From: Sphingobacteriales bacterium | Lineage (GTDB): Bacteria > Bacteroidota > Bacteroidia > Chitinophagales > JADIYW01 | Direction of reading: 5' to 3' | NCBI GenBank assembly: GCA_016699615.1 | Contig: CP064984.1 | Location: 1,488,001 to 1,552,000 of the forward strand | DNA: 64,000 nucleotides | In this document: piece after piece, positions 25,924-35,184 of the stretch | Layout of the letters: each line of letters starts with the position of its first letter | Numbering within the stretch: the stretch's first letter is position 1 | Notes under the pieces: generated by a model | Database searches by the model: none | The model's input: the letters and a program-made list of their open reading frames with translations, nothing else | Told to the model about the DNA's origin: nothing | Program-made: the position numbers and the translations under genes

Positions 25924-26822
25924 ATCTAAGTATAATAATTCCAACAAAAAATCGTCCTGAGATACTAAAACAAACTTTAGAGCAGATTCTTATTGCTATT
26001 GAAAATACAAACATTACTGTATTTGTAATTAATGATGGAAATTCACTTACTAATAAAATTATATCTACACAAATTGAATATCATAAAAATCCAAAAAATG
26101 GTGTTTCTGTAGCAAGAAATTATGGAGCTTCATTGGCAAAAACAGAATGGCTTCTATTCTTAGACGATGATATGTGGATTACTGAACAAACTATAGATGC
26201 ATTTAATATCGTAATGAATCAAGATGACAATAACTCAGTTTATTGTCTAAATTGGGAATATCCAAAGCAACTTAATATACAACTTAAAAAGAGCAAAATA
26301 GGCAGATATATATTAAATGCAGATTATAATACAATGAAAGGTAGAATTTCAAAGAAATTGATTTGGAATAATACATTTGAAAAGATTAGTGGTATTGGTA
26401 GTGGTTCTCTACTAATAAGTAAATCAATATTTAATAAAATAAATGGATACAACGAATCTATTATATTTCAAGGAGAGGATATTGATTTATCTAATAAGCT
26501 AAAAAAATGTAATATTGAATTAAAAGCATATACACCAGTTACTTGCTTTCATAATCAACAAGATAGGGTTGATATTAATGGTTATTTAGATAGAGAGTAC
26601 AGAGGGTATATAAGTCAGAAATATGCTGAAAAAGAAGGAATTATTGAAATTTCTAAGGCAAAATCTACAGCTAAAGATATAATATATAACTCTTTCGTTC
26701 CTTTCGAAAAAATATTAATATTATTATATAAGTTGCTTCCAAATATTACTTCCATAGATTTTATCACATTTCGTTTAATTGGTATTTTGTCTTCAATTCA
26801 AAAAATTAAAGCATATAAGTAA
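25908..26822 (+). CDS. Glycosyltransferase family 2
   Basis: A 304-residue GT-A enzyme: NLSIIIPTKNRPEILKQTLE, TVFVINDGNS, a GVSVARNYGASLAKTEWLLF segment and the DDD-type site FLDDDMWITE. GIGSGSLLISKSIFNKINGY and FQGEDIDLSNKLKK give the acceptor region. It ends a run of tightly overlapping genes; a 122-base gap follows before the WecE-like gene, where an internal promoter may lie (TATCTTTA near 26866). Confidence 0.9.
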   Translation: MAEDINLSIIIPTKNRPEILKQTLEQILIAIENTNITVFVINDGNSLTNKIISTQIEYHKNPKNGVSVARNYGASLAKTEWLLFLDDDMWITEQTIDAFNIVMNQDDNNSVYCLNWEYPKQLNIQLKKSKIGRYILNADYNTMKGRISKKLIWNNTFEKISGIGSGSLLISKSIFNKINGYNESIIFQGEDIDLSNKLKKCNIELKAYTPVTCFHNQQDRVDINGYLDREYRGYISQKYAEKEGIIEISKAKSTAKDIIYNSFVPFEKILILLYKLLPNITSIDFITFRLIGILSSIQKIKAYK

Positions 26823-26944
26823 ACCTGTACGGTTTTTATATTTATGAAATGGTAAAATATTAGTATCTTTATGACTGTACTTATTAAAATTAACATATAA
26901 TCATATAGAACACATTGTAAATACTCAATCATTATAGTTGTCAG

Positions 26945-28099
26945 ATGATTCCATTTAATAAACCATATTTTACAGGTAAAGAAACTAAATATATTGAAGA
27001 AGCAGTTGCAAAAGGTAAAATTTCAGGAGATGGTTTTTTTACAAAAAAATGTCATGAATATTTTGAAAACAAATACGGATTTAAGAAATGCTTACTTACC
27101 ACATCATGTACGGATGCATTAGAAATGGCTGCAATACTATTGAATATTAAAGATGGCGATGAAGTGATAGCACCATCTTATACCTTCGTTAGTACTGTAA
27201 ATGCATTTGTACTTAGAGGAGCAAAAATTATATTCGCAGATTCACATTCAGATAATCCAAATATAGATGAAGATCAGATTGAACAACTGATTTCGCCTAA
27301 AACCAAAGCAATAATTGTAGTACACTATGCAGGAATTGCTTGCAATATGGACAAGATAATGGACATTGCCAAGAAAAATAATTTATTTATTGTAGAAGAT
27401 GCTGCTCAAGCCATAGATAGTTTTTATACAAACAAATTAGGTAAAAAAATACCATTAGGTAGCATAGGACATTTAGGTACATTTTCTTTTCATGAAACAA
27501 AAAATATTATTTCAGGAGAAGGTGGAATGCTTGTAATAAATGATGAACAATTTATTGAGAGAGCAGAAATTATTAGAGAGAAAGGAACAAATCGAACAAA
27601 ATTCTTTAGAGGTGAAGTAGATAAATATAGTTGGGTCGATATGGGAAGTTCATTTCTTCCTTCAGAAATTATAGCAGCATTTTTATATGCACAATTAGAA
27701 AACTTAGATGATATACAAAATAGAAGAAAAGAAATTTGGAATTATTATTATGGGATATTAAAACCATTAGAAGAAAAAGGAATTATACAATTACCAATTA
27801 TTCCTGACTTTGCAACGAACAATGCACATATGTTTTATTTTATATGCAAGAATTTAGAAGAAAGAACAGCATTAATTAATTATTTAAAAGAAAATAATAT
27901 TTGGGCAGTATTTCATTATCTATCCTTACATGAATCAGAGTTTTATAAGAAAGAGTGTCAAGGTAGCGCACTTCCCAATGCAAATAAATACACAGATTGC
28001 TTAATAAGATTGCCATTTTTCTACGAATTAAAAAATGAACAAATAGATTATATTACAAGGAAAATTTTTGATTTTTATGGAATTGATTTTATTTTCTAA
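26945..28099 (+). CDS. wecE: dTDP-4-amino-4,6-dideoxygalactose transaminase (WecE/RffA-like)
   Basis: A 384-residue PLP-dependent sugar aminotransferase (EC 2.6.1.59). Diagnostic blocks: MIPFNKPYFTGKETKYIEEA, the PLP lysine in TFSFHETKNIISGEGG, FFRGEVDKYSWVDMGSSFLP and the ENNIWAVFHYLSLHES tail. It converts dTDP-4-keto-6-deoxyglucose to dTDP-4-amino-4,6-dideoxygalactose (Fuc4N), as in enterobacterial common antigen. No rml genes are nearby, so the dTDP-sugar precursor must come from elsewhere. Its 3' end overlaps the membrane protein gene by 23 bases. Confidence 0.92.
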   Translation: MIPFNKPYFTGKETKYIEEAVAKGKISGDGFFTKKCHEYFENKYGFKKCLLTTSCTDALEMAAILLNIKDGDEVIAPSYTFVSTVNAFVLRGAKIIFADSHSDNPNIDEDQIEQLISPKTKAIIVVHYAGIACNMDKIMDIAKKNNLFIVEDAAQAIDSFYTNKLGKKIPLGSIGHLGTFSFHETKNIISGEGGMLVINDEQFIERAEIIREKGTNRTKFFRGEVDKYSWVDMGSSFLPSEIIAAFLYAQLENLDDIQNRRKEIWNYYYGILKPLEEKGIIQLPIIPDFATNNAHMFYFICKNLEERTALINYLKENNIWAVFHYLSLHESEFYKKECQGSALPNANKYTDCLIRLPFFYELKNEQIDYITRKIFDFYGIDFIF

Positions 28100-30011
28100 A
28101 TATTATATAAATATAATTATAGCACTATTCTTATTTTACTTAATAGGAACTATTGTATTTAAAATATTGAGAATAAATTCTAAATATGATATTGAAGATA
28201 CTTTCTTTAAGACTATCATAGGGATAATTATTATAATATTTTTAGTTGCAACAATAAAGACAAAAGGTAAAACAATAATGATTTTTCTAATTATTCCAGT
28301 TTGCGTGCTATTAAATGACCTAAAATCTAATAGTATACAACAAAATAAAGATTTGATTGTAAAGAAAAATATTTTCTCACAAGTATTGCTTATATTATTA
28401 GGCTCATTGTTTATTTTGTCTGTATTCTTTTATAAATACTACAATACACCTTATTATGTTTTACCACATATAGATTATATACAATATTCAAAATTATCTG
28501 CTTTTATTTGGAATACAACAATTGAGAATTTTAACATAGACTATATTAACACTAAGACAGCTGGAGTAGCACCATATCATTATTTTGAAATATGGTTGAA
28601 TGCAATCTTAGCAAAAATATTTAATCAAGCAGAGCTTACACAATTAATTTTTGGAACATATCCACTTGGTATAGTTTTAGTATATATGGGAATATTAGTT
28701 ATCGCAAGTCGCATTCTCAATCCTAAGTTTATAATAAATCTGTCACTTTTGTTGCTTTTATTCATCTCAGGCATATACTTATCTTTGTACGATAGGATTG
28801 ATTTTCTAAAAGCATCAAGTACATTTTGTTTATATATCTTTAGCAATACCAAGGTTTTTACAATCTATTTATTTATTATTTTTATAATAATAGGATTCTT
28901 AAAAGATAATAACAATAAAATTATTTTATCTGGAGTACTCTTTCTATCTATTTGTTATAGCACAACCTTACCAATAATTTATGCAACTACTTTTATCTTC
29001 TATTCACTTATTTTCTTTTTTAATGAAAAAAACAATAAATATATTTATATAAATTTAATATTAATTATAAACACAATTCTAATTTATATTTTCTATCATT
29101 TCCTTTCAGATAAAAATATTAGTCAATTAAGTGTCCTTGACACTAATATATTTGACACTAAATATATTAGAACACTAATAAATATAATAATAGGTGGTAT
29201 TATTCAAACAGCTGTTGTCTTTTTACCGTTACTAATAATAAATACAATAGGATTAAGGACATTATTCAAACGTTATAATAAGTTAGTTTTATTTAGTCTA
29301 TTACTTCTTGCTATCAGTGTTTTATCTTGGGCAGTTTTGCATAAAATGGATAATTCTGTACAATTATATTCAAATATAATATTGCCATTGATAATTGCTA
29401 TAGTTATTATTTTCTATCTGACAATACTTAAAGATGGGATACCATTGCAAAAATATATTTATACATTAGTTCTGCTCATAATTATAATATTTAATTTTTC
29501 ACAAACTATAACTGGAAAAAATGAAAATAATTATCAAGCTAATTATATAAAAAGTACTATTGAATCAATTATAGATAAAAATACTAATGGAGTATTCCTT
29601 TATTCAAAACAGAACTATAATAGCTATTTTAAAAAAATATCTAACTATTATACTCCAGGATTATACTTAGCATATTTGAGTAGTAAATATCAACCAATTT
29701 CTTTATCTGTTTTTGATATTCCTTTAGATAAAAATAACGTTCTATATGATGCAGAGAAAAACTTAGTTGAAACGAGTATATTCTATAGATATGTTTTAAC
29801 TCAAAAACAAAATAATAAATTTGTAAATATTGAGCAATCACAAATAGACTTTATTAATGAATACAATATTCAATATCTAATTACAACTAAAGATGTAGTA
29901 TTAAGTAATCAATTAAATCAACTTATAAATAAAAAATTTGTAGATTCAAAATCAGGCGAACGATTCTATATTCTAAAATTAAACAATGAAAAAAATAAAT
30001 CAATTTTATAA
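28077..30011 (+). CDS. Large multipass membrane protein (polymerase/GT-C-like), unknown function
   Basis: About 644 residues from the ATG at 28077; a TTG at 28068 is the alternative. About ten or more hydrophobic helices occupy residues 5-470, followed by a soluble C-terminal domain (about 170 residues) without clear motifs. This architecture, with an early extracytoplasmic loop (VLPHIDYIQYSKLSAFIWNT) and AGVAPYHYFEIWLNA, is like GT-C glycosyltransferases or Wzy-type proteins. A membrane transferase acting outside the cell is odd next to an ABC exporter, which usually needs no polymerase; it may decorate the glycan after export. Confidence 0.6.
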   Translation: MELILFSKYYINIIIALFLFYLIGTIVFKILRINSKYDIEDTFFKTIIGIIIIIFLVATIKTKGKTIMIFLIIPVCVLLNDLKSNSIQQNKDLIVKKNIFSQVLLILLGSLFILSVFFYKYYNTPYYVLPHIDYIQYSKLSAFIWNTTIENFNIDYINTKTAGVAPYHYFEIWLNAILAKIFNQAELTQLIFGTYPLGIVLVYMGILVIASRILNPKFIINLSLLLLLFISGIYLSLYDRIDFLKASSTFCLYIFSNTKVFTIYLFIIFIIIGFLKDNNNKIILSGVLFLSICYSTTLPIIYATTFIFYSLIFFFNEKNNKYIYINLILIINTILIYIFYHFLSDKNISQLSVLDTNIFDTKYIRTLINIIIGGIIQTAVVFLPLLIINTIGLRTLFKRYNKLVLFSLLLLAISVLSWAVLHKMDNSVQLYSNIILPLIIAIVIIFYLTILKDGIPLQKYIYTLVLLIIIIFNFSQTITGKNENNYQANYIKSTIESIIDKNTNGVFLYSKQNYNSYFKKISNYYTPGLYLAYLSSKYQPISLSVFDIPLDKNNVLYDAEKNLVETSIFYRYVLTQKQNNKFVNIEQSQIDFINEYNIQYLITTKDVVLSNQLNQLINKKFVDSKSGERFYILKLNNEKNKSIL

Positions 30012-30116
30012 TAAAATATATAATTTACATTTGTTTTGTAATGCTTAAAATTTTCAACTATAGAATGGAAGAATAAAGAATTTATTAATAATATTAAAGA
30101 TATCGAAAAAATATAA
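29986..30116 (+). pseudogene. Possible remnant of a deleted gene
   Basis: An ATG at 29986 starts MKKINQFYNKIYNLHLFCNA before stopping, and a second frame just after encodes KFSTIEWKNKEFINNIKDIE and ends at 30116, one base before the next start. Together they look like the head and tail of a lost glycosyltransferase-type gene, but homology cannot be shown. It occupies one of the few gaps in the cluster. Confidence 0.2.
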
Positions 30117-30117
30117 T

Positions 30118-30948
30118 TTGAAAATATTAATCACAGGCATATCAGGCTTCTTAGGTAGATATCTTATAAAAAAACTATCAAAATATGAATTGGTAGGTAT
30201 CGATATTAATGATGAAATTATAGATAATGTCATAGTGCATTCCTCAGAGAGAATTAATGATATAGACTTTAATCCTGATTTTATTATTATGGTACACGCC
30301 GCTGTTGCTTCAGGAAATTATTCACCAACAACAGATATACTATTTAATGTTAATGTACAATTAACCAAAGTAATCATAGAAAAATTTAAAGATGCTAAAA
30401 TTATTTATGTATCAACAGCATCTATTTATAAATTAGATGGAAATATTATCACAGAGAACTCACCAATTAAGCCAATATCAGAATATGCCATTTCTAAGTT
30501 GTGGGCAGAAAGTATAGTACTTCAAACCAAACAGGCTTGTATCTTAAGATTATCATCTATGTATGGTATTGGCATGAAAGAAAATACACTAATTCCAAAC
30601 TATATTAATCAAGCAATTAATGATAGAAAAATAACTATTTGGGGCGATGGATCGAGGCAACAAAACTATATTTCTGTTGATGATGTTGCAACTTATATTA
30701 CTAAAATCATTGATAATTTTGTTCATTGTACAAATAAAATATTATTAGCAGTATCTTTACATTCTTATTCAAATAAAGATATTGCAACAATAATTTCAAT
30801 GATGGTTCCAACAGATATAATTTATGAACAAGAAGATAAATCTACGTCAATATATTATAACAATGAAAAAACAACAACTATATTGAATTGGAAACCAAGT
30901 AGTAATCTAAACGAAAAAATAGCTGAATATATAAAATGGAAACAATAA
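30118..30948 (+). CDS. NAD-dependent epimerase/dehydratase (extended SDR)
   Basis: A 276-residue SDR. NAD-binding motif ITGISGFLGRYL at the extreme N-terminus makes the TTG at 30118 the only reasonable start; no in-frame ATG precedes it. The active site is VSTASIYKL with YAISK (Tyr/Lys). The later segment GDGSRQQNYISVDDVA is typical of nucleotide-sugar reductases and epimerases. It overlaps the ATP-grasp gene by 13 bases and is followed by HAD, GT and acyltransferase genes, suggesting a dedicated sugar-modification module. Confidence 0.85.
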   Translation: MKILITGISGFLGRYLIKKLSKYELVGIDINDEIIDNVIVHSSERINDIDFNPDFIIMVHAAVASGNYSPTTDILFNVNVQLTKVIIEKFKDAKIIYVSTASIYKLDGNIITENSPIKPISEYAISKLWAESIVLQTKQACILRLSSMYGIGMKENTLIPNYINQAINDRKITIWGDGSRQQNYISVDDVATYITKIIDNFVHCTNKILLAVSLHSYSNKDIATIISMMVPTDIIYEQEDKSTSIYYNNEKTTTILNWKPSSNLNEKIAEYIKWKQ

Positions 30949-31907
30949 TCGTTACAGGAATTGGTGGTAATGTTGGGCAAGGTGTACTTAGAAATATTAG
31001 AGATTCCTTTCCAGATATAAATATTATTGGAATAGATATTGCAACATTTACACCAGGAAACTATCTGTGTAATAAAACCTATAAAGTTCCATATGCTTAT
31101 GATTTAAACTATGTTACAACAATTCAACAAATAGTTGAGACAGAAAAAGTAAATTTAATTATACCCACAACAGATTATGAAATTTATTATATTTCATTAA
31201 ACCAACAAAAAATAAACTGTAAAGTAGCAGTAAGCAATGCAGATATTGCAAAGATATATTTAGATAAGTACGAAACTTACAAACATCATTTCTCTAATAA
31301 TATTCCATTTGCAACAACATGGAGTATTCATGATTATAATAACCAAGCATCATCAATTATTGCAAAACCCAGAGAAGGTCGCGGCTCAAGAGGTGTTCTG
31401 AAAAACCCAAATAATTTAGAAGGATTAAGTGATGATTATATCATTCAACCATTAATTGAAGGTGTTGAGATTACAACAGCAGTTTATATTACTCAACAAA
31501 ATAAAATACATGGTATTTTTACAATGGAAAGAGAATTGACAAACGGCACAACTTCGAAATCTAAAGTAACTACAATATATGATGAAGAACTGTTAAAGAT
31601 TGTAAAGAAGATGGTTGCATTCAACAAATTAAGAGGTAGTTTTAATATACAAAGTATTGTTACAAACGATGGAGACATTATCCCATTTGAAATTAATTGC
31701 AGAATTTCTGGAACAAACTCAATAAGACATAAATTAGGATTTCAGGATGTAAAGTATACAATACAAGAATATTTATATAATGAAGAACCAGAGAAGCCAA
31801 ATCCTATACAAGGAGTTGCAACACGAATCTTATTAGACATAATTTACCCAGATGCTACAAACGAAGAAAAACTAAATAACTCATCTTCAAAACATATAAT
31901 ATATTAA
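30936..31907 (+). CDS. ATP-grasp ligase (carbamoyl-phosphate-synthase-like)
   Basis: A 323-residue protein. The N-terminal pre-ATP-grasp Rossmann-like domain has IVTGIGGNVGQGVLRNIRDS. The ATP-grasp core has IIAKPREGRGSRGVLKNPNN, DDYIIQPLIEGVEITTAVYI and the metal site PFEINCRISGTNS. ATP-grasp enzymes join a carboxylate to an amine through an acyl-phosphate. In a polysaccharide cluster this suggests linking an amino acid or other acid to a sugar amine, or making a peptide-like substituent. It overlaps the SDR gene by 13 bases and is 1 base from the HAD gene. Confidence 0.85.
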   Translation: METIIVTGIGGNVGQGVLRNIRDSFPDINIIGIDIATFTPGNYLCNKTYKVPYAYDLNYVTTIQQIVETEKVNLIIPTTDYEIYYISLNQQKINCKVAVSNADIAKIYLDKYETYKHHFSNNIPFATTWSIHDYNNQASSIIAKPREGRGSRGVLKNPNNLEGLSDDYIIQPLIEGVEITTAVYITQQNKIHGIFTMERELTNGTTSKSKVTTIYDEELLKIVKKMVAFNKLRGSFNIQSIVTNDGDIIPFEINCRISGTNSIRHKLGFQDVKYTIQEYLYNEEPEKPNPIQGVATRILLDIIYPDATNEEKLNNSSSKHIIY

Positions 31908-31908
31908 T

Positions 31909-32544
31909 ATGATAGAATATATATTATTTGATGTGGCTGGCACATTGTTGTATAAGCCAAAATTGTACAAGAATATACAAGATACCTTATCACAATTTGG
32001 TTATCAAGTTACTCTAGAAGAAATTAAATTTAAACATAAATTACTATCAGAAATAATCCATTTTCCTGATAGAACTTCAAAAGATTTTTATTTAAATTTT
32101 AATACAACATTATTAGAATTATTTGGAATTATACCAACAAACGAAATTGTAGATGCAGTTTTTAGTAATTGCACATATTTAGATTGGGAAAAATTTGATG
32201 ATACAGAGATACTAAAATCACTAAATGTACCATTAGGAATTGCTTCAAATTTTAATACTACACTTAATGAAAAACTACAGAATAATTTTGGAAATATTTT
32301 TTCTGATATTATTGTTTCAGAAGATGTGGGTAGTGCAAAGCCATCAACAGAATTTTACCAAGCAGTGCTTAAAAAAATAGATATTGACCCAAAAAAAATA
32401 TTATATATTGGAGATTCACTTAAGCTTGATATTCAACCAACAATTAAACTAAATTTTAATAGTTTATTGATAGATAGAGATAATTTCTATCCAGCTTCAA
32501 AATATAAAATTGCTAACTTACAACAAATTGTCGATTTCTTATGA
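31909..32544 (+). CDS. HAD-superfamily hydrolase with an altered catalytic motif
   Basis: A 211-residue HAD protein. Motif I is LFDVAGTLL: the nucleophile Asp is present but the second position, usually the acid/base Asp, is Ala. Motif II Ser is in LGIASNF, motif III Lys in GSAKPS, and motif IV in LYIGDSLKLD. Loss of the second Asp is seen in some HAD branches (for example haloacid dehalogenases) and may mean the protein is not a simple phosphatase. It sits between the ATP-grasp and GT2 genes, with 1-base gap and 4-base overlap. Confidence 0.8.
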   Translation: MIEYILFDVAGTLLYKPKLYKNIQDTLSQFGYQVTLEEIKFKHKLLSEIIHFPDRTSKDFYLNFNTTLLELFGIIPTNEIVDAVFSNCTYLDWEKFDDTEILKSLNVPLGIASNFNTTLNEKLQNNFGNIFSDIIVSEDVGSAKPSTEFYQAVLKKIDIDPKKILYIGDSLKLDIQPTIKLNFNSLLIDRDNFYPASKYKIANLQQIVDFL

Positions 32545-33470
32545 AAGGGAAAATATCATTAGCAGTTCCAGTTTATTTTGAAGAGGAAGTAATACTACAG
32601 TTTCTAAAAGAGACGAAAGAAGTATTAGACAAAACAACTTATGACTATGAATATGTTTTTGTTGATGATGGAAGCAAAGATAAAACTGTAGAAATTCTTA
32701 AAGAACAAGCCAAAGCAAACAATAAAATCAAACTTATTGTATTGTCTTACAATCAAGGTAAAGCAGTTGCTGTTTCAACAGCAATAGCACATGCCACTGG
32801 AAATTATATTTTATATATGGATCCAGACTTACAGGACCCACCAAAAGAAATACCAAGATTTATTGAAAAGATAGAAGAAGGATATGATTTAGTTTGGGGC
32901 ATCAGAAATGAAAAAAAGGATTCTTTTGTAAATACAATATTTTCTAAAGTTTTTTGGGGCACCTTAAACAAATTTACAGGACTAAATATTCCAAAAGGAA
33001 TAGCTGTGATGAGGATGTTTAATAGAGATTTTGCAGATGAATTCATACAATACAAAGAATCTAATAGATTTATAGAAGGTATTTTTATTAATATTTCTAA
33101 ACATTGGACAACCATAAATATCGACCAAAGAGAAAGATTCGCAGGCACATCAAAATTTAATTTTAAACGAAAAATGAATCTTGCTTTTGATGCAATTTTT
33201 GATTATTCAGAACTACCATTAAAAATAACTGTACGCGTTGGAGCAGTAATTTCACTATTAAGTATAATGAGTCTATTTATTATACTAATTCTGAAATTAT
33301 TTTTTATTGACTTTCAATCTGGTTGGCCATCTATCATAGCAAGTATAATCTTAGGAATAGGCTTACAACTCTTTTTTCTAGGTATAGTTTCTTTATATGT
33401 TGGGAAAATATATAAAGAAGTAAAGCAAAGACCATTAGCTTCTATCAAATCAAAAATTAATATAGAATGA
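32541..33470 (+). CDS. Polyprenyl-phosphate glycosyltransferase (DPM1/GtrB-like GT2)
   Basis: A 309-residue GT2 protein of the GtrB/DPM1 type. The catalytic domain has SLAVPVYFEEEVILQFLKET, YVFVDDGSKDKTVEILKEQA, YILYMDPDLQDPPKEIPRFI, and the FKRKMNLAFDAIFDYS amphipathic region. Two C-terminal membrane helices (about residues 230-290) anchor it. It would charge undecaprenyl phosphate with a sugar for use outside the inner membrane by a GT-C enzyme, which fits the multipass membrane protein at 28077. Overlaps the HAD gene by 4 bases. Confidence 0.9.
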   Translation: MKGKISLAVPVYFEEEVILQFLKETKEVLDKTTYDYEYVFVDDGSKDKTVEILKEQAKANNKIKLIVLSYNQGKAVAVSTAIAHATGNYILYMDPDLQDPPKEIPRFIEKIEEGYDLVWGIRNEKKDSFVNTIFSKVFWGTLNKFTGLNIPKGIAVMRMFNRDFADEFIQYKESNRFIEGIFINISKHWTTINIDQRERFAGTSKFNFKRKMNLAFDAIFDYSELPLKITVRVGAVISLLSIMSLFIILILKLFFIDFQSGWPSIIASIILGIGLQLFFLGIVSLYVGKIYKEVKQRPLASIKSKINIE

Positions 33471-34096
33471 AAACCTTAGCTATAATTGGGTCTGGCGATT
33501 TAGGTCAGCAAATAGCATACTATGCCATTGCAGATAAACATTATAGCAATATTGTTTTCTTCGATGATTTTGAAACTAAAGAAGAAATAAAAGGATATAA
33601 AATATTAGGCAATACAGAAGATATAGAATCGTGCTACCAACAAAAATTATTTGATGAACTAATAATAGGTATAGGATATAAACATCTACAAAAAAGAAAA
33701 GAATTGTATGATAGGTTTGATAAAAGAATACCATTTGGAAAAATAATACATTCTACCGTTTGGCAAGACCCAAGTGCAATAATAAAACAAGGATGTGTTA
33801 TTTACCCATCATGTTCTATAGATGCAAATGTAAATATATTAGAGAATACAATTTTAAATATAGGTTGTACTATCGCTCATGATACAAAAATTGGGAAGCA
33901 TTGCTTCTTATCACCAAGAGTTGCTTTAGCTGGTTTCATTAACATAGAAGAACAATGTATAATAGGCATAAATGCAACTGTAATTGATAATTTAACAGTG
34001 ATAAGAAATACACAAATAGGAGGCGGAACTGTGGTGATTAATAATATAGAAAAACCAGGTTTATATGTTGGTAATCCATATAGATTTATACGATGA
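33467..34096 (+). CDS. NeuD/PglD-like sugar O/N-acyltransferase
   Basis: A 209-residue protein. An N-terminal Rossmann-like PglD domain (MKTLAIIGSGDLGQQIAYYA, IVFFDD) is followed by a left-handed beta-helix of hexapeptide repeats from about residue 100, with the catalytic His in TIAHDTKIGKHC. The end PGLYVGNPYRFIR is typical of the NeuD/PglD family. It would acetylate a UDP- or dTDP-4-amino-sugar or sialic-acid-like sugar, making it a natural partner of the WecE-like transaminase. Overlaps both neighbours by 4 bases. Confidence 0.88.
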   Translation: MKTLAIIGSGDLGQQIAYYAIADKHYSNIVFFDDFETKEEIKGYKILGNTEDIESCYQQKLFDELIIGIGYKHLQKRKELYDRFDKRIPFGKIIHSTVWQDPSAIIKQGCVIYPSCSIDANVNILENTILNIGCTIAHDTKIGKHCFLSPRVALAGFINIEEQCIIGINATVIDNLTVIRNTQIGGGTVVINNIEKPGLYVGNPYRFIR

Positions 34097-35184
34097 TGCA
34101 AGGTAAGAAGATACATTTCAATGGATTAAATGAGCCTAGAGCGATAGCTGCTTTATGTGTCGTATTTCATCACTTAGAACAATATAATTCACAAATTGAT
34201 GTTATAAACTTATTTGGTGTAAATGGAGTTAGTTATTTTATTATTAATCTTGGTAAAAATGCAGTATATCTTTTTTTTGTATTAAGCGGTTTCTTAATTA
34301 CATATTTGTTGCTTTTAGAAAAAGAAACAAAAAATAAAATAAATATTAGAAACTTCTATCTAAGAAGGATTTTTAGAATTTGGCCTTTGTATTACATTAT
34401 CTTAATAATTTCATTCCTCTTTATTCCATTTATAGTTAATGTTACAAATTTTTTTAATACAGAAACATATTATATTAAATTAATAAACTCATCAGAGCCA
34501 TATAGTTTTAGGAGTATTATTGTGTATTTTCTTTTGTTATCAAATTTAGGAATTCCTGTTGTTGGAGCTGCACAAACATGGTCAATTAGTGTAGAGGAAC
34601 AGTTTTATTTGATTTGGCCAAATATTGTTAATTTTACCAAAACAGAAACCCTCATACCCACCCCACTCCTTCTTCCAACATTATTAACATTATATAAAGC
34701 ATATAATCTGCCTTTTACAAAATACCTTATTTATTTTCCTATAGAAATTATGAGCGTTGGCGGTTTCTTTGCATATATAAAATATTATTTTAATGATAGG
34801 ATAATAATAATATTTAAGAATAATTATTTATTTCTACTGTCAATTTTTTTAGTGTTATTAATCGTATTCTTCAAATGCAATCCACCACTAAGAGCAATGG
34901 TTTTCAGTATACTTATACCACCCACAATCGAAGATAGAAGAGCAAATCTAAGAAGTAAATTATTAAGTAGACTTGGGTTGATATCCTACGGAACCTATAT
35001 GCATCACCCATTGCGTACGTTCTTGCCACCTGCAATAAACAATCATTTATTTAGATCAAATGTTGCACCATATAAGATTGGATTTTACACCCTGACACTC
35101 ATCCCCACATTGGTAATTAGTTACCCTTCATACAAGCATATTGAATTAAAGTTATTAAAAATAAAAGACAAAAGATTTTCTTGA
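34093..35184 (+). CDS. Acyltransferase family 3 (OafA/YrhL-like) membrane protein
   Basis: A 363-residue integral membrane protein with about ten helices. The motif NEPRAIAALCVVFHHLEQYN carries the catalytic His, and LRRIFRIWPLYYIILI the conserved R-x-x-R region. QTWSISVEEQFYLIWP gives the family E-E/Q-F block. It transfers acetyl or another acyl group to a surface glycan across the inner membrane. The C-terminal part (LISYGTYMHHPL) is slightly unusual. Overlaps the NeuD-like gene by 4 bases and the GT4 gene by 4 bases. Confidence 0.87.
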   Translation: MMQGKKIHFNGLNEPRAIAALCVVFHHLEQYNSQIDVINLFGVNGVSYFIINLGKNAVYLFFVLSGFLITYLLLLEKETKNKINIRNFYLRRIFRIWPLYYIILIISFLFIPFIVNVTNFFNTETYYIKLINSSEPYSFRSIIVYFLLLSNLGIPVVGAAQTWSISVEEQFYLIWPNIVNFTKTETLIPTPLLLPTLLTLYKAYNLPFTKYLIYFPIEIMSVGGFFAYIKYYFNDRIIIIFKNNYLFLLSIFLVLLIVFFKCNPPLRAMVFSILIPPTIEDRRANLRSKLLSRLGLISYGTYMHHPLRTFLPPAINNHLFRSNVAPYKIGFYTLTLIPTLVISYPSYKHIELKLLKIKDKRFS

